A DNA stretch of 64,000 bases, from NCBI RefSeq assembly GCF_037038585.1, contig NW_027288510.1, positions 2,795,001-2,859,000 on the forward strand, written 5' to 3'. The position numbers and the translations under genes are program-made. Under the pieces are notes generated by a model that worked only from the letters and a program-made list of their open reading frames with translations, was not told where the DNA came from and searched no databases. Of the stretch, positions 37,101 through 50,800 are shown piece after piece. Each line of letters starts with the position of its first letter. Within the stretch, counting starts at the first letter, position 1. This stretch comes from Patagioenas fasciata. Its lineage: Eukaryota > Chordata > Aves > Columbiformes > Columbidae.

Positions 37101-40100
37101 GGGTTGGGGAGGTGTGGGGGAGGTGAGGGAAGACATTACCATGAATCATCCACAGCAGCAGATGAGCTGCCACCCACCTCCCCTGGCCCCGCCATGGACC
37201 CTTCCCGACCCCCTGCTTTGCTCCAATGCCAGGTTAATTTCTTTCTAATTGTAATTAGGGAGCCTAAATCAAAGTGGCAGAGGGACGTGCAGGGTACAGC
37301 CTGAACTGTGCAGACTGGCTGCAGCAGTGGCTGCAGATCGAGGGCAGCGGTGACACCGAACAGCAGGAGGGACATTTTACAGGTGACTGTCCGGTGGTTT
37401 CTGGCCTGCGATGGTTTAAATGAAATAGTGGCACTCCTCCCTGAGCTTTCAAGGCAGATATTTTCTGCAGTAACCATTCCTGAAAATGTTGTTTCATGTT
37501 GTCAAAGACCAGCAAGGCAATCTTCACCACAGCCTAGCAAGAGGTGACCTGTTCCCTTACAGATCAGCCCCTGCTTTTCCGCTCCCCAGTTTTATCCTGT
37601 CACATTATCAGAAGTTGAAAAGGTCCTACATGTTAGGTGGTAAAAGGTCCCATATGGGAATCCCAAAAGTGTTCTTTGCAGAACAAAACTCTTCTTTTAA
37701 ACCCCAAGAGAGCCGTGTGCTGTGGATGCACAAGGTCAGGACAGAGGCGCTTTCCTCTCCCCGCTGCCGCGGTGTATCCGAGGGAAGCCCTGATGCCCTG
37801 AGACAGCAACTGTTTCTGATGCTAATAATGTCGGAGTGGTTCCCAAGGCGTGTGTCCAACACGTAAGGAACTGGCTGGAGGCAGAGGCGCTGAAGCGTTA
37901 TTTTTGTTGACCCAGTCTCGGGATCACACACCTGTTCCAGGTGAGCCGTTCTGCATTTGCTGAGCACAAGCTTTGTCTTCAGTCAGATGGTGCCACTAGC
38001 TGTTCCTGATCTGGATCACAAAGAAATAGCTTGTCCTGGAGAAAAAAAGAAAAAAAAAAAGAGTTCTTGTCACAATTCACTGGAAGAGAGGCTTTTTTTT
38101 AATGTTTGCCTGATGTTTTTTCATGAAGACCAGCATCTCCCGAGGTATTTTCACATGTAGAGGAGAGCAATAGTTTTGTGGAGTTTTCATTTGCTCTGCA
38201 GTGCTGCTGCTCTATTCCCAGCCTTCGTGGTCTTCTTAACATTCATTATTCACTCCCCTTGAGACTCTGTATCCTCTCTCTCCTTGATTTTACCAACATT
38301 TTGTTCTGTCATTCAATGTCATTCTGTGCTTGTTCTCCCCTCAGTCTCACTAAAGCCATGACCCAGCGTTTAATGCATCTTGATTGCCCTGATATACTTT
38401 GAGCCACAAAAAAATATTTATAAGGATTTCCTAGGCATATTCAGGTGGTTTTCTCTGCATTGTATAACTCATGCCGCCTTTTGCCTTTGAGTAGCTACTC
38501 TACATTTTTCTTATCCCTTATGATTCTCGGTGGGAATGAAGCTCGTGCGTAGGTCTGCAATCATTTTCAGTAGTGATAACTGATAACCCTTTTTTCACTT
38601 TAAAGCAAACTAGAACCGTATTGTGATATAGTAATATTTACGTATAGGCACATAGAGTTTTGCATGTTTGAGAGGAAAGCATTAATTAGAGTAATTTTTA
38701 CTGTGTTGCTGGAGAAAACCGTTAGAGCAGGTGTCAAGTTCAGTGTTCATCACCATCTTCCTGTCACCCTCCCAGGCCTGTTTTCATCAATCGTGCGAGA
38801 GCTGGCCAACATCACGCATGACGGTCCCAAGTGGATGGTACTAGATGGAGATATTGATCCAATGTGGATTGAGTCTCTTAATACTGTGATGGATGATAAT
38901 AAGGTAATGAATATAAGTTAAAGAAGGAGATATTCTTTGACTGCATGGCATGGTTCAGCCTAAAAATGCAGATGCTGAAATAACACCTCCTAGAATAATG
39001 CGGTTGTGTTTCTTCAGATACACCAAACAATATCACATATAGAAAATGGTGCATGAGGGGAAATAGCTCAAATCATGGTTTCATTGTAATTTCCCTTCCT
39101 GGAACTGGGCTCATGGATAATCACAGATGTCCTGATTGTAGCTCCAGGCCCTTCAAAAATAGGGTGGGGTCATAATTCCACACCTTTTTCCGCCGCTCGA
39201 AGGGAGTGCTGTTCCTTTGAGTCATGGAAGACAGTTCTACTACCTGCTGGAAATCAGCTGCATTCCCTCAGGAACTGTGCTGGCAGCAACCAAGCTTTTT
39301 AGTGCAAAGTGCTGAATGCTTTTCATTCCTGTTCCTGGGGAAGATGTCATTCTGTCTGTCTGTCTGTCTGCCCAATGCAGGTGCTGACCCTGGCGAGCAA
39401 TGAGAGAATCCCTCTGAACCCAACGATGCGGTTGGTGTTTGAGATCAGCCACCTGCGCACAGCCACCCCAGCAACCGTGTCCCGAGCGGGTGAGTCCTGG
39501 CCTGAGCTCCGCACTGGGATTTGCCGTGAACCCAGGAGGATCTAGTGCCATTAACCAGTCTTCTGTTGGCCAACTTGACTCCTGTTGCAAGTACCCAACC
39601 TGAGATCACAGCGGCCGTGGGTGGACAGGGCAGGTTTCTGACAGACAAACTGAGGATCCTGACCCCAAATGCACATGTGGAGCTGTCATCATCCTGGAGA
39701 TTTACCCAGAGCACTCTGACTGTTGGTGGGTGATCATGGCTTCAGCGTTGCTGAGTGCTCCTGTTGTGCAAAGCCCTTTGGATGGACTTTATGAGGAGAA
39801 GGACAGTATCTGTCTCAAAGAGTTCTTGATCTTCTGAAGAAGTGCATGAAGTATGGGAGAAGGGAATGGAGGTGTCCCCTAGTTTTACACATGGGGAAAT
39901 GGGGCCCAGAGCAATGAAACTGCTCAGACAAGACAATGTTCTGAATTTAGGGCAAGGTCATGAAAAGCGCCGTGGTTTCAAGGGTGAAGTTTCTTCACTG
40001 TTCATGTTTCTACTCTGCAGTGGGGCAGGAAAAGGGGGCAGGTAATGGGACGTCCCGTCATATTTGATAGGGTTTTAGTTGTGTGAAAGTACCTGGTAAA

Positions 40101-43100
40101 CTCTGCTGGAAGAAAGGAACAGTTTCTGCTATGTCTTTACTATATGTTCTCTCTTACCCTGGGCCTAAAGGGATCCTGTACATCAACCCGTCGGATCTGG
40201 GCTGGAATCCTCCAGTGAGCAGCTGGATCGACAGGCGAGAGATCCAGTCCGAAAGAGCCAACCTGACCGTTTTGTTTGATAAGTACCTGCCCATTTGCCT
40301 GGACACCCTCAGAACAAGGTACCATCTGATGAGTGATTGTGTCACCCGTGGTGAGGGCATGGGGACACCTGCCACTGTCCAGCCCAGCTGTGCTGCGCTG
40401 GGTTGTGCTGCACATGATCCTCCTTGCCCCTGGAAGCCCTGAGCATCATTGGCTTAAGCTCAGAGAACCAGCAGGGCGAGGTGGGCAAAGTGACGCTCCT
40501 GCCTGTATCGTGTTGGTCAGATCTGGTTTTCATCTGATTTTGATTTGATTTTTATTGTATTTCCTGTATCAACTCTCTATCTCTTGGAAAATAATTCCGG
40601 CAGATCCCAAAGAGAAAGCTTTTCAGCCTCCTGATGTGTCAGGCTAGACCTGAGCCCACTCCACAAGTTATTTTTCATTAAGAACTTGGGTATTTGGAAG
40701 GGTCCTAGTGCTTCTTGGCTTGATTTGGCTTTAAAGCAGCGTCCACAGGGAAGTCATGTGGTTCTTGCTTATCATCATGTGAAACCATTCTCTTTCTCAT
40801 ACTGTGGTGAGGACTGGCCAAAGTAGAGTCCCAGAAAACTTAAGGGAGCATCTCCCATCCTCTACTTGCTTCCTATAGTTGCACTTTCCTTTAAAAACAA
40901 AAGAAAAATCAGTGAGCATGGGAGATGTCAGCCAAAAGGGGGATGTGTCAGAAGGGTCTGGAATCAGGACTTAAACATTGTGCTAGGGAACTTCTCTCTG
41001 TGGGACCAAGTTGGTTTTGACTGTTGGTAGCAAAGTCAATCGGACGTTTCCCATTCTGTTTGCTGAACATTGTCTCAGAGCGTGAAATCCACGGGATTAG
41101 CTGCAGGCAACCCTGAGCTGAGTGTTTTGGTAGCTTGCTTAATTCAGAAATCGTAGAACCAACCTTTCAAATAGCTATAATTACTTTATGGAGGACTTCA
41201 GTGCAGCTACAATATTAGTTTGGAATTCTGTAAGTGTAGCTTAAATGAATGTAAAATGGCAAGATGAAAGGGTTTATTTTATTACTCCTCTATTTGACCG
41301 CTTTTGAACTCATCGTGCTCGCAGGAAATCATTGCCTTTAGCAAGTCTTCCATTCTGCTTCTTTCAAGAAGATCAAAGTTTTAAAATGCTTGAAACTTCT
41401 GATTATTGTTATTACTTGTATATGTGCCGGTGCCAGCGGGTCTGAGTGTGAGAATGGGTGTTCTCTGTATTGTACCTGGGAATAGGACACGTACCGCTGA
41501 CAAGCAGAATGCCAGTGTTCTGAAAGAGCATTTCTAGTCTTCCTGGGTTGTGATGGACGTATTGCTTTCTAATTTCCATCCCTTAGATTTAAGAAGATTA
41601 TTCCCATTCCTGAACAGAGTATGGTTCAGATGTTGTGCTACCTCCTTGAACGTCTCCTGGCAGAGGAGAACACACCTCCTGACTGTCCCAAGGAGCTTTA
41701 TGAACTTTACTTTGTCTTTGCTGCCGTCTGGGCCTTTGGTGGATCAATGTTTCGAGATCAGGTAAGACGGAAGATGCCTCTTCAGCATCTTTCACACAGT
41801 TTGTTTGTGTGGTTTTGTGTTGTTTTGATTTCTTCATACTTTCTGAAACATAGTGCTATGCCAGTAATGCTGTTTTCCTGGGGCTCTCATATAGGTGATA
41901 ATAAACTAGAAACACAACAATTCCTTTTACGAAAGGCCTCGTTATCCAGGGTGTAACACCACCGGAGAACAGCTGAGGGGTCAGTGGTAAAGGTGGAGGG
42001 ATGTTTGCTTATGCAGATGCATTTCACTGGGGAGAAACATAAGGTTAACTTATAGAAGCCTGTGGATGTGCATAATGTGATCAAATTAAGACTGATTTAT
42101 CAGATGGATGTATCAGTGGAGCAGTCTTTCAGCCTTCTGACTGCACAGGTAGACGTGCTACATAACACAAACCAGCCGGTGTTTTGTCACCAGGGCAGAG
42201 CAGAGCCGGAGGAACAACCTCCCTTGACCTGCTGGTCATACTTTTCCTAAGGCACCCCAGGTGCCATTGACTTTCGTGGCCACAGGGGCACACCTACTCT
42301 TGGGTGGTTGCATCCCCTAGTCAGAGGACGCCTTATCCTCAGATCTAAAGTGTGTAGTCCTGATGTCTGGGTCTGCCCACACTGCACTGCTGTCAAGGGC
42401 TTGGAGATCCACGTCTGATCTCCGCTGGGCTTGTGTCAAACTCTGTGTTGTCTGGACTATGCGGGAGGTCTCTCCACGAATGTAACACCAGACACCCCTC
42501 CCCAGCTCGGGTGGAGGCACTGCCGTTCTTGATGGCTGCTCAAGCGCTCCCAGGGGTCTCTTTGTGTGTTTTCATGTACCTTAACGCCAGACCTAGAGTG
42601 TCTGCTGGTCTCTTCAGATTTGCTCCATGCCAAGGATCAGATGCTTCAGGAAGTGCTGAACAACACAGCTCAAGCTCAGCTGGGTGCTCACTTGGTGCCA
42701 TCACACCTTGTGACCATTGAATGACCTGTGCGAGACCAGCTTCCTTGGTCCTTGTGGAGCCTCCATTTCCCATGTGCCAGCTGGGAAATACTCAGCCTTA
42801 GTGTTGCCAGTCTAGGATGACTTAAAGAAACAAAACAAAGCACAATAAAGCCTGGGAAGCACTACTTGTCTTTGCTTCAGCAGTACAAGCGCAAGTATGC
42901 TGGTGTGCGGTGCTGTGGCAGCTGGCCGCTGTGTTCCCCGTGCCGCACAGTCAGTCTCGGGTGCATCAGGCCGGGCTCCTGCCTGCGGTAGTGGCTCTGG
43001 GTGGGCTGCAGGAGCAGCTGCAGGCACAGCGACCCTCCGGGAGGCTCCGCCGGGAGCCTGGCTGTGCGTTACTGCCCGCGGTGCTCTGTAAATGTCAGAG

Positions 43101-46100
43101 CTGAGAGTGCGAGGATACAGCAGTCCGAGCAATGGGGAGCCTGATGAAAAATGATCCAATATAAAATCTGTTTATTGCTTTCCACCGAAGGTGCCCTTCG
43201 CGCTGACCTTTTGCGGCCGAAATGTCAGGAGAAACAGTCTGGGAGGCTTCCCACTACTCGGTGCTTGTTGGTGGGTAGCGGGGCCCCTGTATAAAAACAG
43301 ATGATAGATTTGCCATTTCCTGGCTCTGAAATTAGCGGTAATCCATATGGGGTTTTTATTAAGGAAGTGGTTTGAATTCCACACCGTTCTGGCAATAGAG
43401 CTGGGGCTGGAGCGGCTCCATTTAACCGCGGGGTCAGGGAGGGCGGGCAGCGCGGCACAGCGCGCTTGCAGGCGGTCTGGCTGTGCGGGGTAAGGGCACC
43501 CTTGTGGGAAAGCTTTTAGCAGCCGCGCACGTCCCGCTCCACTGCGGGCTACTCTGCTGCCGCTGCTGAGGAGTTATAACAACAGGAGAACGGAGAATTA
43601 CAGGGATTCTGCCTCTCTGAATAGCATGAGTCTGCAAAATCGTGGATACTATTAATGTGTTTTTCAAATCCACTGGTCTTTTGAGGGACTGTGGCTCAGG
43701 AGGCTTTATGGAGGACACTTGGTTCAGTTCAGCAACAAACCCAGGTTTCCTTATGGAGGCCGAGCAGCCTATGGACAATGTGTTGGTGACCCCACATTGT
43801 ATGGCTATGGGGAGGAGAGACCCGCAGACACCCCAGGAACAAACTGTGCTGTTAAAACGGGCTAAATGATGCGTCCGGTATTTCACAACCATCTTTCTCA
43901 CAGCAATTTTCCTCTCCTCCTCCCCTCCACCTCTCTCCAGTTCCCATTGTCCACATGGGAAGGTGTTTGGGCAGAATGGCTGGCCCAATGTCATACAGGA
44001 GACCTAGGGCAGAGGAGGGGACTAAGCACATTTTGTGAGTCCTGACCCAGCATCTAAAGCAAAACTGTCACCCCAGTTGAAAAAATTCAGATGCTCCAAA
44101 ATCTCCATGTGTAGAAAGATACAATGGGGAAAAGCAAGGGAACGGGTGCCTTGAGGGGAATGTGGCAGCGCAGAATCACGGCGGGGTCAAAGGGGCAGAC
44201 CCTCGCTGCTGCTTTGGTGCGCTGGTGTCTGCAGTCCTGCTTGTCTGAAACGTTGTGGCTTGAAAAGAAGCCAGAAGACAACAACTCACTCTGAATAGAG
44301 TGGTGTGATTGATGAGGAAAGGCTTTGGTATGCATGCTGTGACTGACCATGAGCACAGATGTAGACGGATGTTGTGTCCTTGTCTGTTGGAAGAAGTAGG
44401 CACCAAGAATCAATCAAGTGGTCTGTTTAGTCATAGGCACGTATTTCTCTTTTTCAAATTGATCCATCTATCTAGTCTCAGACATACCAAGAGTGATCAA
44501 CACAGAGGATGAATTATTTAGATGAATAAATAGGACTGATGAGCAGAAATGAAGAAAATGAAAAATTAGGCTTAATAGCAGGAAAAATGATAAGAACTTT
44601 ATGCTGTGGAATATATTTTAAGGACTAATCCCGCTCTGGTGGACTGGGATAGATAACATTCTCCATTACTAATTAATTGATCCAGATTAGTGTATTTTCT
44701 CCACTTTTTGTCTTATAGCTTGTGGACTACAGAGTGGAGTTCAGCAAGTGGTGGGTGGCAGAATTCAAGACTATCAAGTTTCCCTCTCAGGGCACAGTCT
44801 TTGACTTCTACATTGATCCAGAAACGAAGAAGTTTGAACCTTGGTCTAAACTTATTCCTCAGTTTGAATTTGATCCAGAAATGCCCTTACAGGTATGTGA
44901 ACCTTGCACGTGTTTTGTCTGGGAAGAGCACATGCATTTTAGTGACTGTATGCAGGCATTTCAATTGAAGTCTCATTCGAGGTCAAGCACTTCATAATAA
45001 GAATGGCATTCCGTCCTGGTTTTGTTAAAAACAAGTTTCTCTTTTAGTGAATTTGCCTGTCAGGTAAAACCTTCATATCAGCTGCGTTTTCCTGGAGAAC
45101 CAGATCCATGTTTTGGTAAACATAGCAATGGAATGTGAGGTTATTGATAAGGACAGATTCGCATCTCGCGAGAGGGGCAATGAGAAACAGGTGACCAAGA
45201 AACTGACAAACAGAGTATAACATCCCATTCACGTGAATACTTCATATAAAAGTGGGAGATCACGAGGATCTCGCCCCTTTTGCTTATGGCCGAGATTAGG
45301 AGAGGACCTTGCTGGTCGTCCCTGCGAACTGAGGCCTCATGACAGACTGAATCCAGCTCCGGTTGGCTGCACAGTCCAGTCCAGGACTTCAGGTGCCAGC
45401 TCTGCAGTTGCTGGGGCTTTCAAGATTGGTTTTGTATATTTTGTATTATTTTCTCTATTCTTATTAGTAGCATTAGTAAAACATCTTTAATTTTTCCAAT
45501 TCTCTTCTATCTATCCTTCTTTCCCTCCCAATCACCTGTCCTGAGTGGGAATGGGGGAGAGAGAGGGGCTGAAGGTGGGGGAGAGGGGGCTAACAACACA
45601 TCTGCCATGGTTGTATTGTCACCCCACAATCAAAACCCTTGACACATTCTTTATGAAGTACAACTCAATTACCCATCTTTCTTTACTGTACTTTGACTGT
45701 GAAGACTCATCCTCCATCCATCTTCCAGAGCTGAGTGATGTACATGAGGCGCAGGCTCAGAGACACCTATGAGCCAGGGCTGGTGTGCCCAGGGTGCGGG
45801 ATGGAGGTGCGTTTGGCCTGCAGAGAGAAGCAGGATGTGGGACAACGTAGTGACAAAGTCCCTGAGACACCATCTCGTCATTCTGCGTGGCTGAAAATAG
45901 GGTTGTTTATGTGATTTGGACGAAAAATGAGAGTTGCTGCAGGTAGTGAATTGCGTTTGCCAGCTATGCCTTTCTTTCCTTTTAGAGGTGCCACAGTGAG
46001 CAGATGACTTGTAAAAATTGTTACCATTTTAGCAAAATGTGTGTTTGCGGGGAGATCCAGATGTTGCTCTCAGCATCCCGCTGTCATTGTTTCGTCTGTA

Positions 46101-47783
46101 CAGATAGTTTGACTTGAATGGTTGGTAGCAGTGTATTGTTCCCTTCCTAGCGCCATCTAGAAACTCAGGTCACCGCACTCATTCCTGGCTCTCCCAGTTT
46201 GATGTCTCCTCAGAACATGGCAGTGGGGTGGTGCCACAGATGGGTACACTTACCTGCTCGTTTTGCCCCTCTCAGGCTTGCCTGGTGCCCACCACCGAGA
46301 CGGTCCGTGTGCGGTACTTCATGGACAGGCTCCTGGAGCGCCGGCGCCCCGTGATGCTGGTGGGCAACGCCGGCACGGGGAAGTCTGTGCTGGTGGGGGA
46401 CAAGCTCTGCTCACTGGATACAGACGCCTATGTGGTGAAGAAGGTCCCGTTTAACTACTACACCACCTCTGCCATGCTGCAAGGTAAGACAATGGCTGAG
46501 ATGTGGGACTTCTGCCTGGCAGGTCACCAAATTCCTGGGGTGTCCGTCGGGGTTTGGAGCTGGGTGTGCACTGTGGGCACTGCACTGGCACCCACTGACT
46601 CTTAAATCCCACTGTGAAACTCACTGGTCCGCAGACTCCTGGTTTTATGGAAAATGGCATTTCCCAACATGAGGGATTGAATTCTGAACACCACGACTCT
46701 GGTTCAGGGCTGTGCAAAGCACACACTTAAATCTGCTGCTGTTCTCTACAGCACACAGCTCGTACTTGACTTGAGGTGTGTCTTTAATACGCTTGAATTT
46801 AAGCCCGTGCTGAATAGAATGGGTTGCTTGGCTGGGATCTAAGCTGTCCTCAGAGTGCAATGATGGGAATTGCATCCCAGTTGTCAGTGAGGACAGTGCT
46901 AATGGGGATGTGCAGGTGCTGCTGGTTCCTGGGCTGTCCCCCGCATCCTGATGCAGCCCCGTGTGCTCCCACGGAGCGGGTGCCACATCCCACCGCCCCA
47001 GGGGACACGGCTGCTGACCCTGGGAGGCTCTGACCTGGGGAAGCCCATGAGAATATCTTTGATGAGGATTTTGGCACATCAGTGAAAGATGAAGTTTGAG
47101 ACCAGGATAAGGTCAGTTCTGCTGTGTAGTCTTTTCACAGATGAAGAGAAAGAGGGAATTGTTGAAAAGTGACTCATTTTGGAATGGTATTTTCACTTTC
47201 AGTTGACCTAAAGAGAGAGGATAATTTTCTACATGTATTTATTAATCAGGAATGAAACAACCTTGCTTGTTTTGAGTTGAACAACAGCTGTGGGTCACTG
47301 TAAACCAAAATAACTTCCTTTATGGAGTTTGGTCTGACCCAAGTGTCCTGAAATCCCTTTACTCCCTCTACAGGACCAGCACCAGTGAGACCAAGGTTTT
47401 AACCTTCACCATGTGGGTTTTTCCTGGCCAGGTGGCCCTGGGGCGAACACGCTCACGGCCATGAGCATCACAGCCCCTGTCTGTGCTCTGCTGGGCTCCC
47501 GACACTGCAGATGTTTTAAGGAAGGTGTCAGAGTTTAAAGTTGCCCTGTGGGACTGATCCACTCGCAGAGGTGACAGCACAGGCTCAGCCCACGCTGTGT
47601 CACCTGGGGCTGTGTCGTGGAGTCACGGCAGCTTTCTGGGGCAGGTCTGAAGGGTTTTGGGTCTTGCTAGTGTGTGATGGCTGCAGTCTCCCTCCTCCCT
47701 CCCAGGTGCCCCTTTGCTTTTTTCCCTGTGTTGGGGTCTCTGCAAAATGCCCTTGAGCTGCTAAATGGGCTGAGCTGTCTGGC

Positions 47784-47816
<33 letters not shown>

Positions 47817-50800
47817 GTCCAGCTGCCTGGGTGGGGGACAAAGATGCTGAGGGACCTAGAGATTCTTTCTTATGGGGAGAGACTGAGAGCTCTGGGGCTG
47901 TTGAGCTGGAGAAGAGAAGCTGAGAGGGATCTGATCAATGGGATCAATATCTCAGGGTGGCTGTCAGAGGATGGACCAGAGTCTGTTCAGTGGTGCCCAA
48001 CGCCAGGGTGAGGGACAGCGGGCACAGACTGAAACACAGGAGGCTCCATCTGAACATGAGCAGAAACTTGTTTGCTGGGAGGTGCCAGAGCCTGGCCCAG
48101 GCTGCCCAGAGCGGGTGTGGAGTCTCCTTCTGTGAGACATTGAAACCCGCCTGGACCCACCTGTGTGATCTGCTCTGGGACCCTGCGTGAGCAGGGCTTG
48201 GACTGGGGGATCTGCAGAGGTCCCTTCAGCCCAACCAGCCTGGGATCCTGTGATTCTGTGAATGTGCAGCCGTTTGTCTCCAGCTGATGGGCGAGTGTGT
48301 GCAGGTGTTATTTGTACAGGCAGACCTGGCACCGTGTCCCTGGTCATGAGCTGTGGGCTGAGTCAGTGATTTTCTTCCCCTGCACAGAGGAGCAAGTTGT
48401 CTTGTGTGTGGATGAAGATGTGGTGGTGAGATTTGCATTGAGAAGCATGATTTATACTGCTTGGCCTGGATCCCTGCTGCTCATTTTTTAGAGTTAATTT
48501 GTCCCTTTTTGTGTAGTTTGTCACTTGGCTGCTTTATTCTTTTCCCCAGCAGGCACATCTTTAAATTTGTAAAACATGGGCACAAAGTAATTTTGGATTT
48601 TTTCTTACTTAAAAAAGATCCTAACCTGAGTTCCAGTAGTTCCTTAGACAAGGTGCCTGTTGCTGCAGAGATGTATAAGATGCAGCCCTTAGGGGAAGCG
48701 GAGTTGTTGTTCAACCCATCCCTGCATCCTGTGGCTTCCAGAAGCGCCATGTGCACAGGGGTTAAAAGGAGCCCAACACTCTCTCTGCCTGAACCTGGGG
48801 CCAGTTTGGGGATTTTCTGTAGTTTATTGTGACTAAATACCACATTCTGTGGCATTTGCCCTGGGCCTCGCTCTGCTTCGTGCCCTCTTGGGCCTCTGCC
48901 CCTCCATCAGATGTAGCCCTGACTTCTGTCATTCAGAGAAATTGCAATAAATCTTGTGGTTTTTTTTGTTTGGGTTCTTTTTTTCCCTCTCCCTTGCTCA
49001 CCAACCAGAAGGTACGAGGTGTCCAGACTGTTTCTTTGAGGTGCTGGTTTGAGTATGTGTCAGGATCTCACACAGACACACCGCCCCTTATTATTATTGT
49101 GAGATACGGCTTTGAATTAAAATACCACTTCCACGAACATGTCACTTGATCCCCAGTAATTGCATTTCAGTGTGATGAATCTCTTGCGTACTTGTTTAAC
49201 CTCAAAAAGGGCTGATTTTATATGTTAATTAGGGACTAATTAAATTTAAATTAAATGCTTATTTGAAACACTTAATTTAACTTGCTACCAGAAATTTCAA
49301 ATATTGTGGTTTTATTGAACGGGGAGAGAGGCTCCGCTGAGGAAAGATTCATCATTTTTCGTAGCACAATCCATTCCTTTGTGCAGCAGCTGTCTGTGAC
49401 AAGAAATCAGCTGCGTTTTGAGTGGTGAGCAAGGCGAGCTGTCTGCAGTGCACCCAAGCAGGAAAACCCAGCGTTTTGAAAGGTCTGTGATCTGAAACAA
49501 ACCAACGGAATATAAATCTTCCTTAACAACTTTTGCACGTGATAATAAATGGCTTAAAAAAACTCCCAGTCCCGTTTACATTTGCCAGTCTTCCCTAATT
49601 ACAAAGAATTGCTACTTACCGTGTGCTGCTTTATAGCACCTTATAGGTCTGTTGCCAACCCAAAACTGCTAATGAAACAAATTCTTCGAGTAAGCACAGG
49701 GCAGAAAACCCACCCGGGGTCTGGGCAGAGGAGCGTTGCTTCCGTTTGCTTTTCCACTTACTGAGACAGTAAAGGTTGCCTGGGCTGCAATCAGAGGAAT
49801 CAATAACCTATAGAACATGATGTGCAGCGACGTGGGGTGATTTTTATTAAATATCAGCCCAGGATTATAAATATTCCCCACGTTTTATGAGCTAGAGCAA
49901 CATATGACCCCAGCCTTCTGCTAAAACAAATTAAAGTCTTCCAAGGCTTTGAAATGCGAAACTGTTCTCTCCGTGCTTTCCTTTGCGTGTGCGTGACCCT
50001 ACTTGAAACTAGGTGGTAATTTGACAGCTCGTGTTGGAATTAAGTCTTGTCACATTATCTGGAGGGTTGGGTAACGCTGGTGAGAAGATCAGGGAACTTA
50101 TGATTATTTGATGCATTTAAATAAAAGTGTCATGTTGGTTGTTCTGAAGATGTCCAGGAATTTGGCCCTGAGATCGCCTATTTTTGTCTAACAGGGTAAA
50201 AGATGCATATATTCACAAAACCAGCAGCTTTGCTCGTGGGCTTCTGTGCCCACAGCATCCATCTCCCTTTCTCCATCGCAGCGCCCAGTGCCTGCTGCCC
50301 TGGCCACGCTGCAGTTGCCGCATCGCCGGGGCAGGCAGCAGGGGATGCTCACTGCTCTGGCACAGCCACCTCTGCAAGCAAGATTTCGTTTAAAAAATTA
50401 TGCAGAAGAGATTCAAAAGGCTTTATCTTGCATGAAAAGCTCTTGTTTGCTCTGAGGTAGACATGTTTTGTAGCAGACGAAGTTTGTTGTATTTTTGTTT
50501 GGAAGGAAGAGTTGAGAGCTTTCTGATTTAAGTCAAACCAAAGTGCTGACCAAGGGTCCCTGCAGGGCTCCCAGCTGCACTGTAGAATCATAGAATCAGT
50601 TTGGTTGGAAGAGACCTTCAGGATCATCGAGTCCAACCGTAACCCAGCTCTAGCACTCTAGTCCCTGAGAACCTCATCTCCACGTCTGTCCAACCCTCCA
50701 GGGCTGGTGACTCCAGCACTGCCCTGGGCAGCCTGTTCCAATGCCCCACAGCCCTTTGGGGAAGAAATTGTTCCCCAGATCCAGCCTCAGCCTCCCCTGG

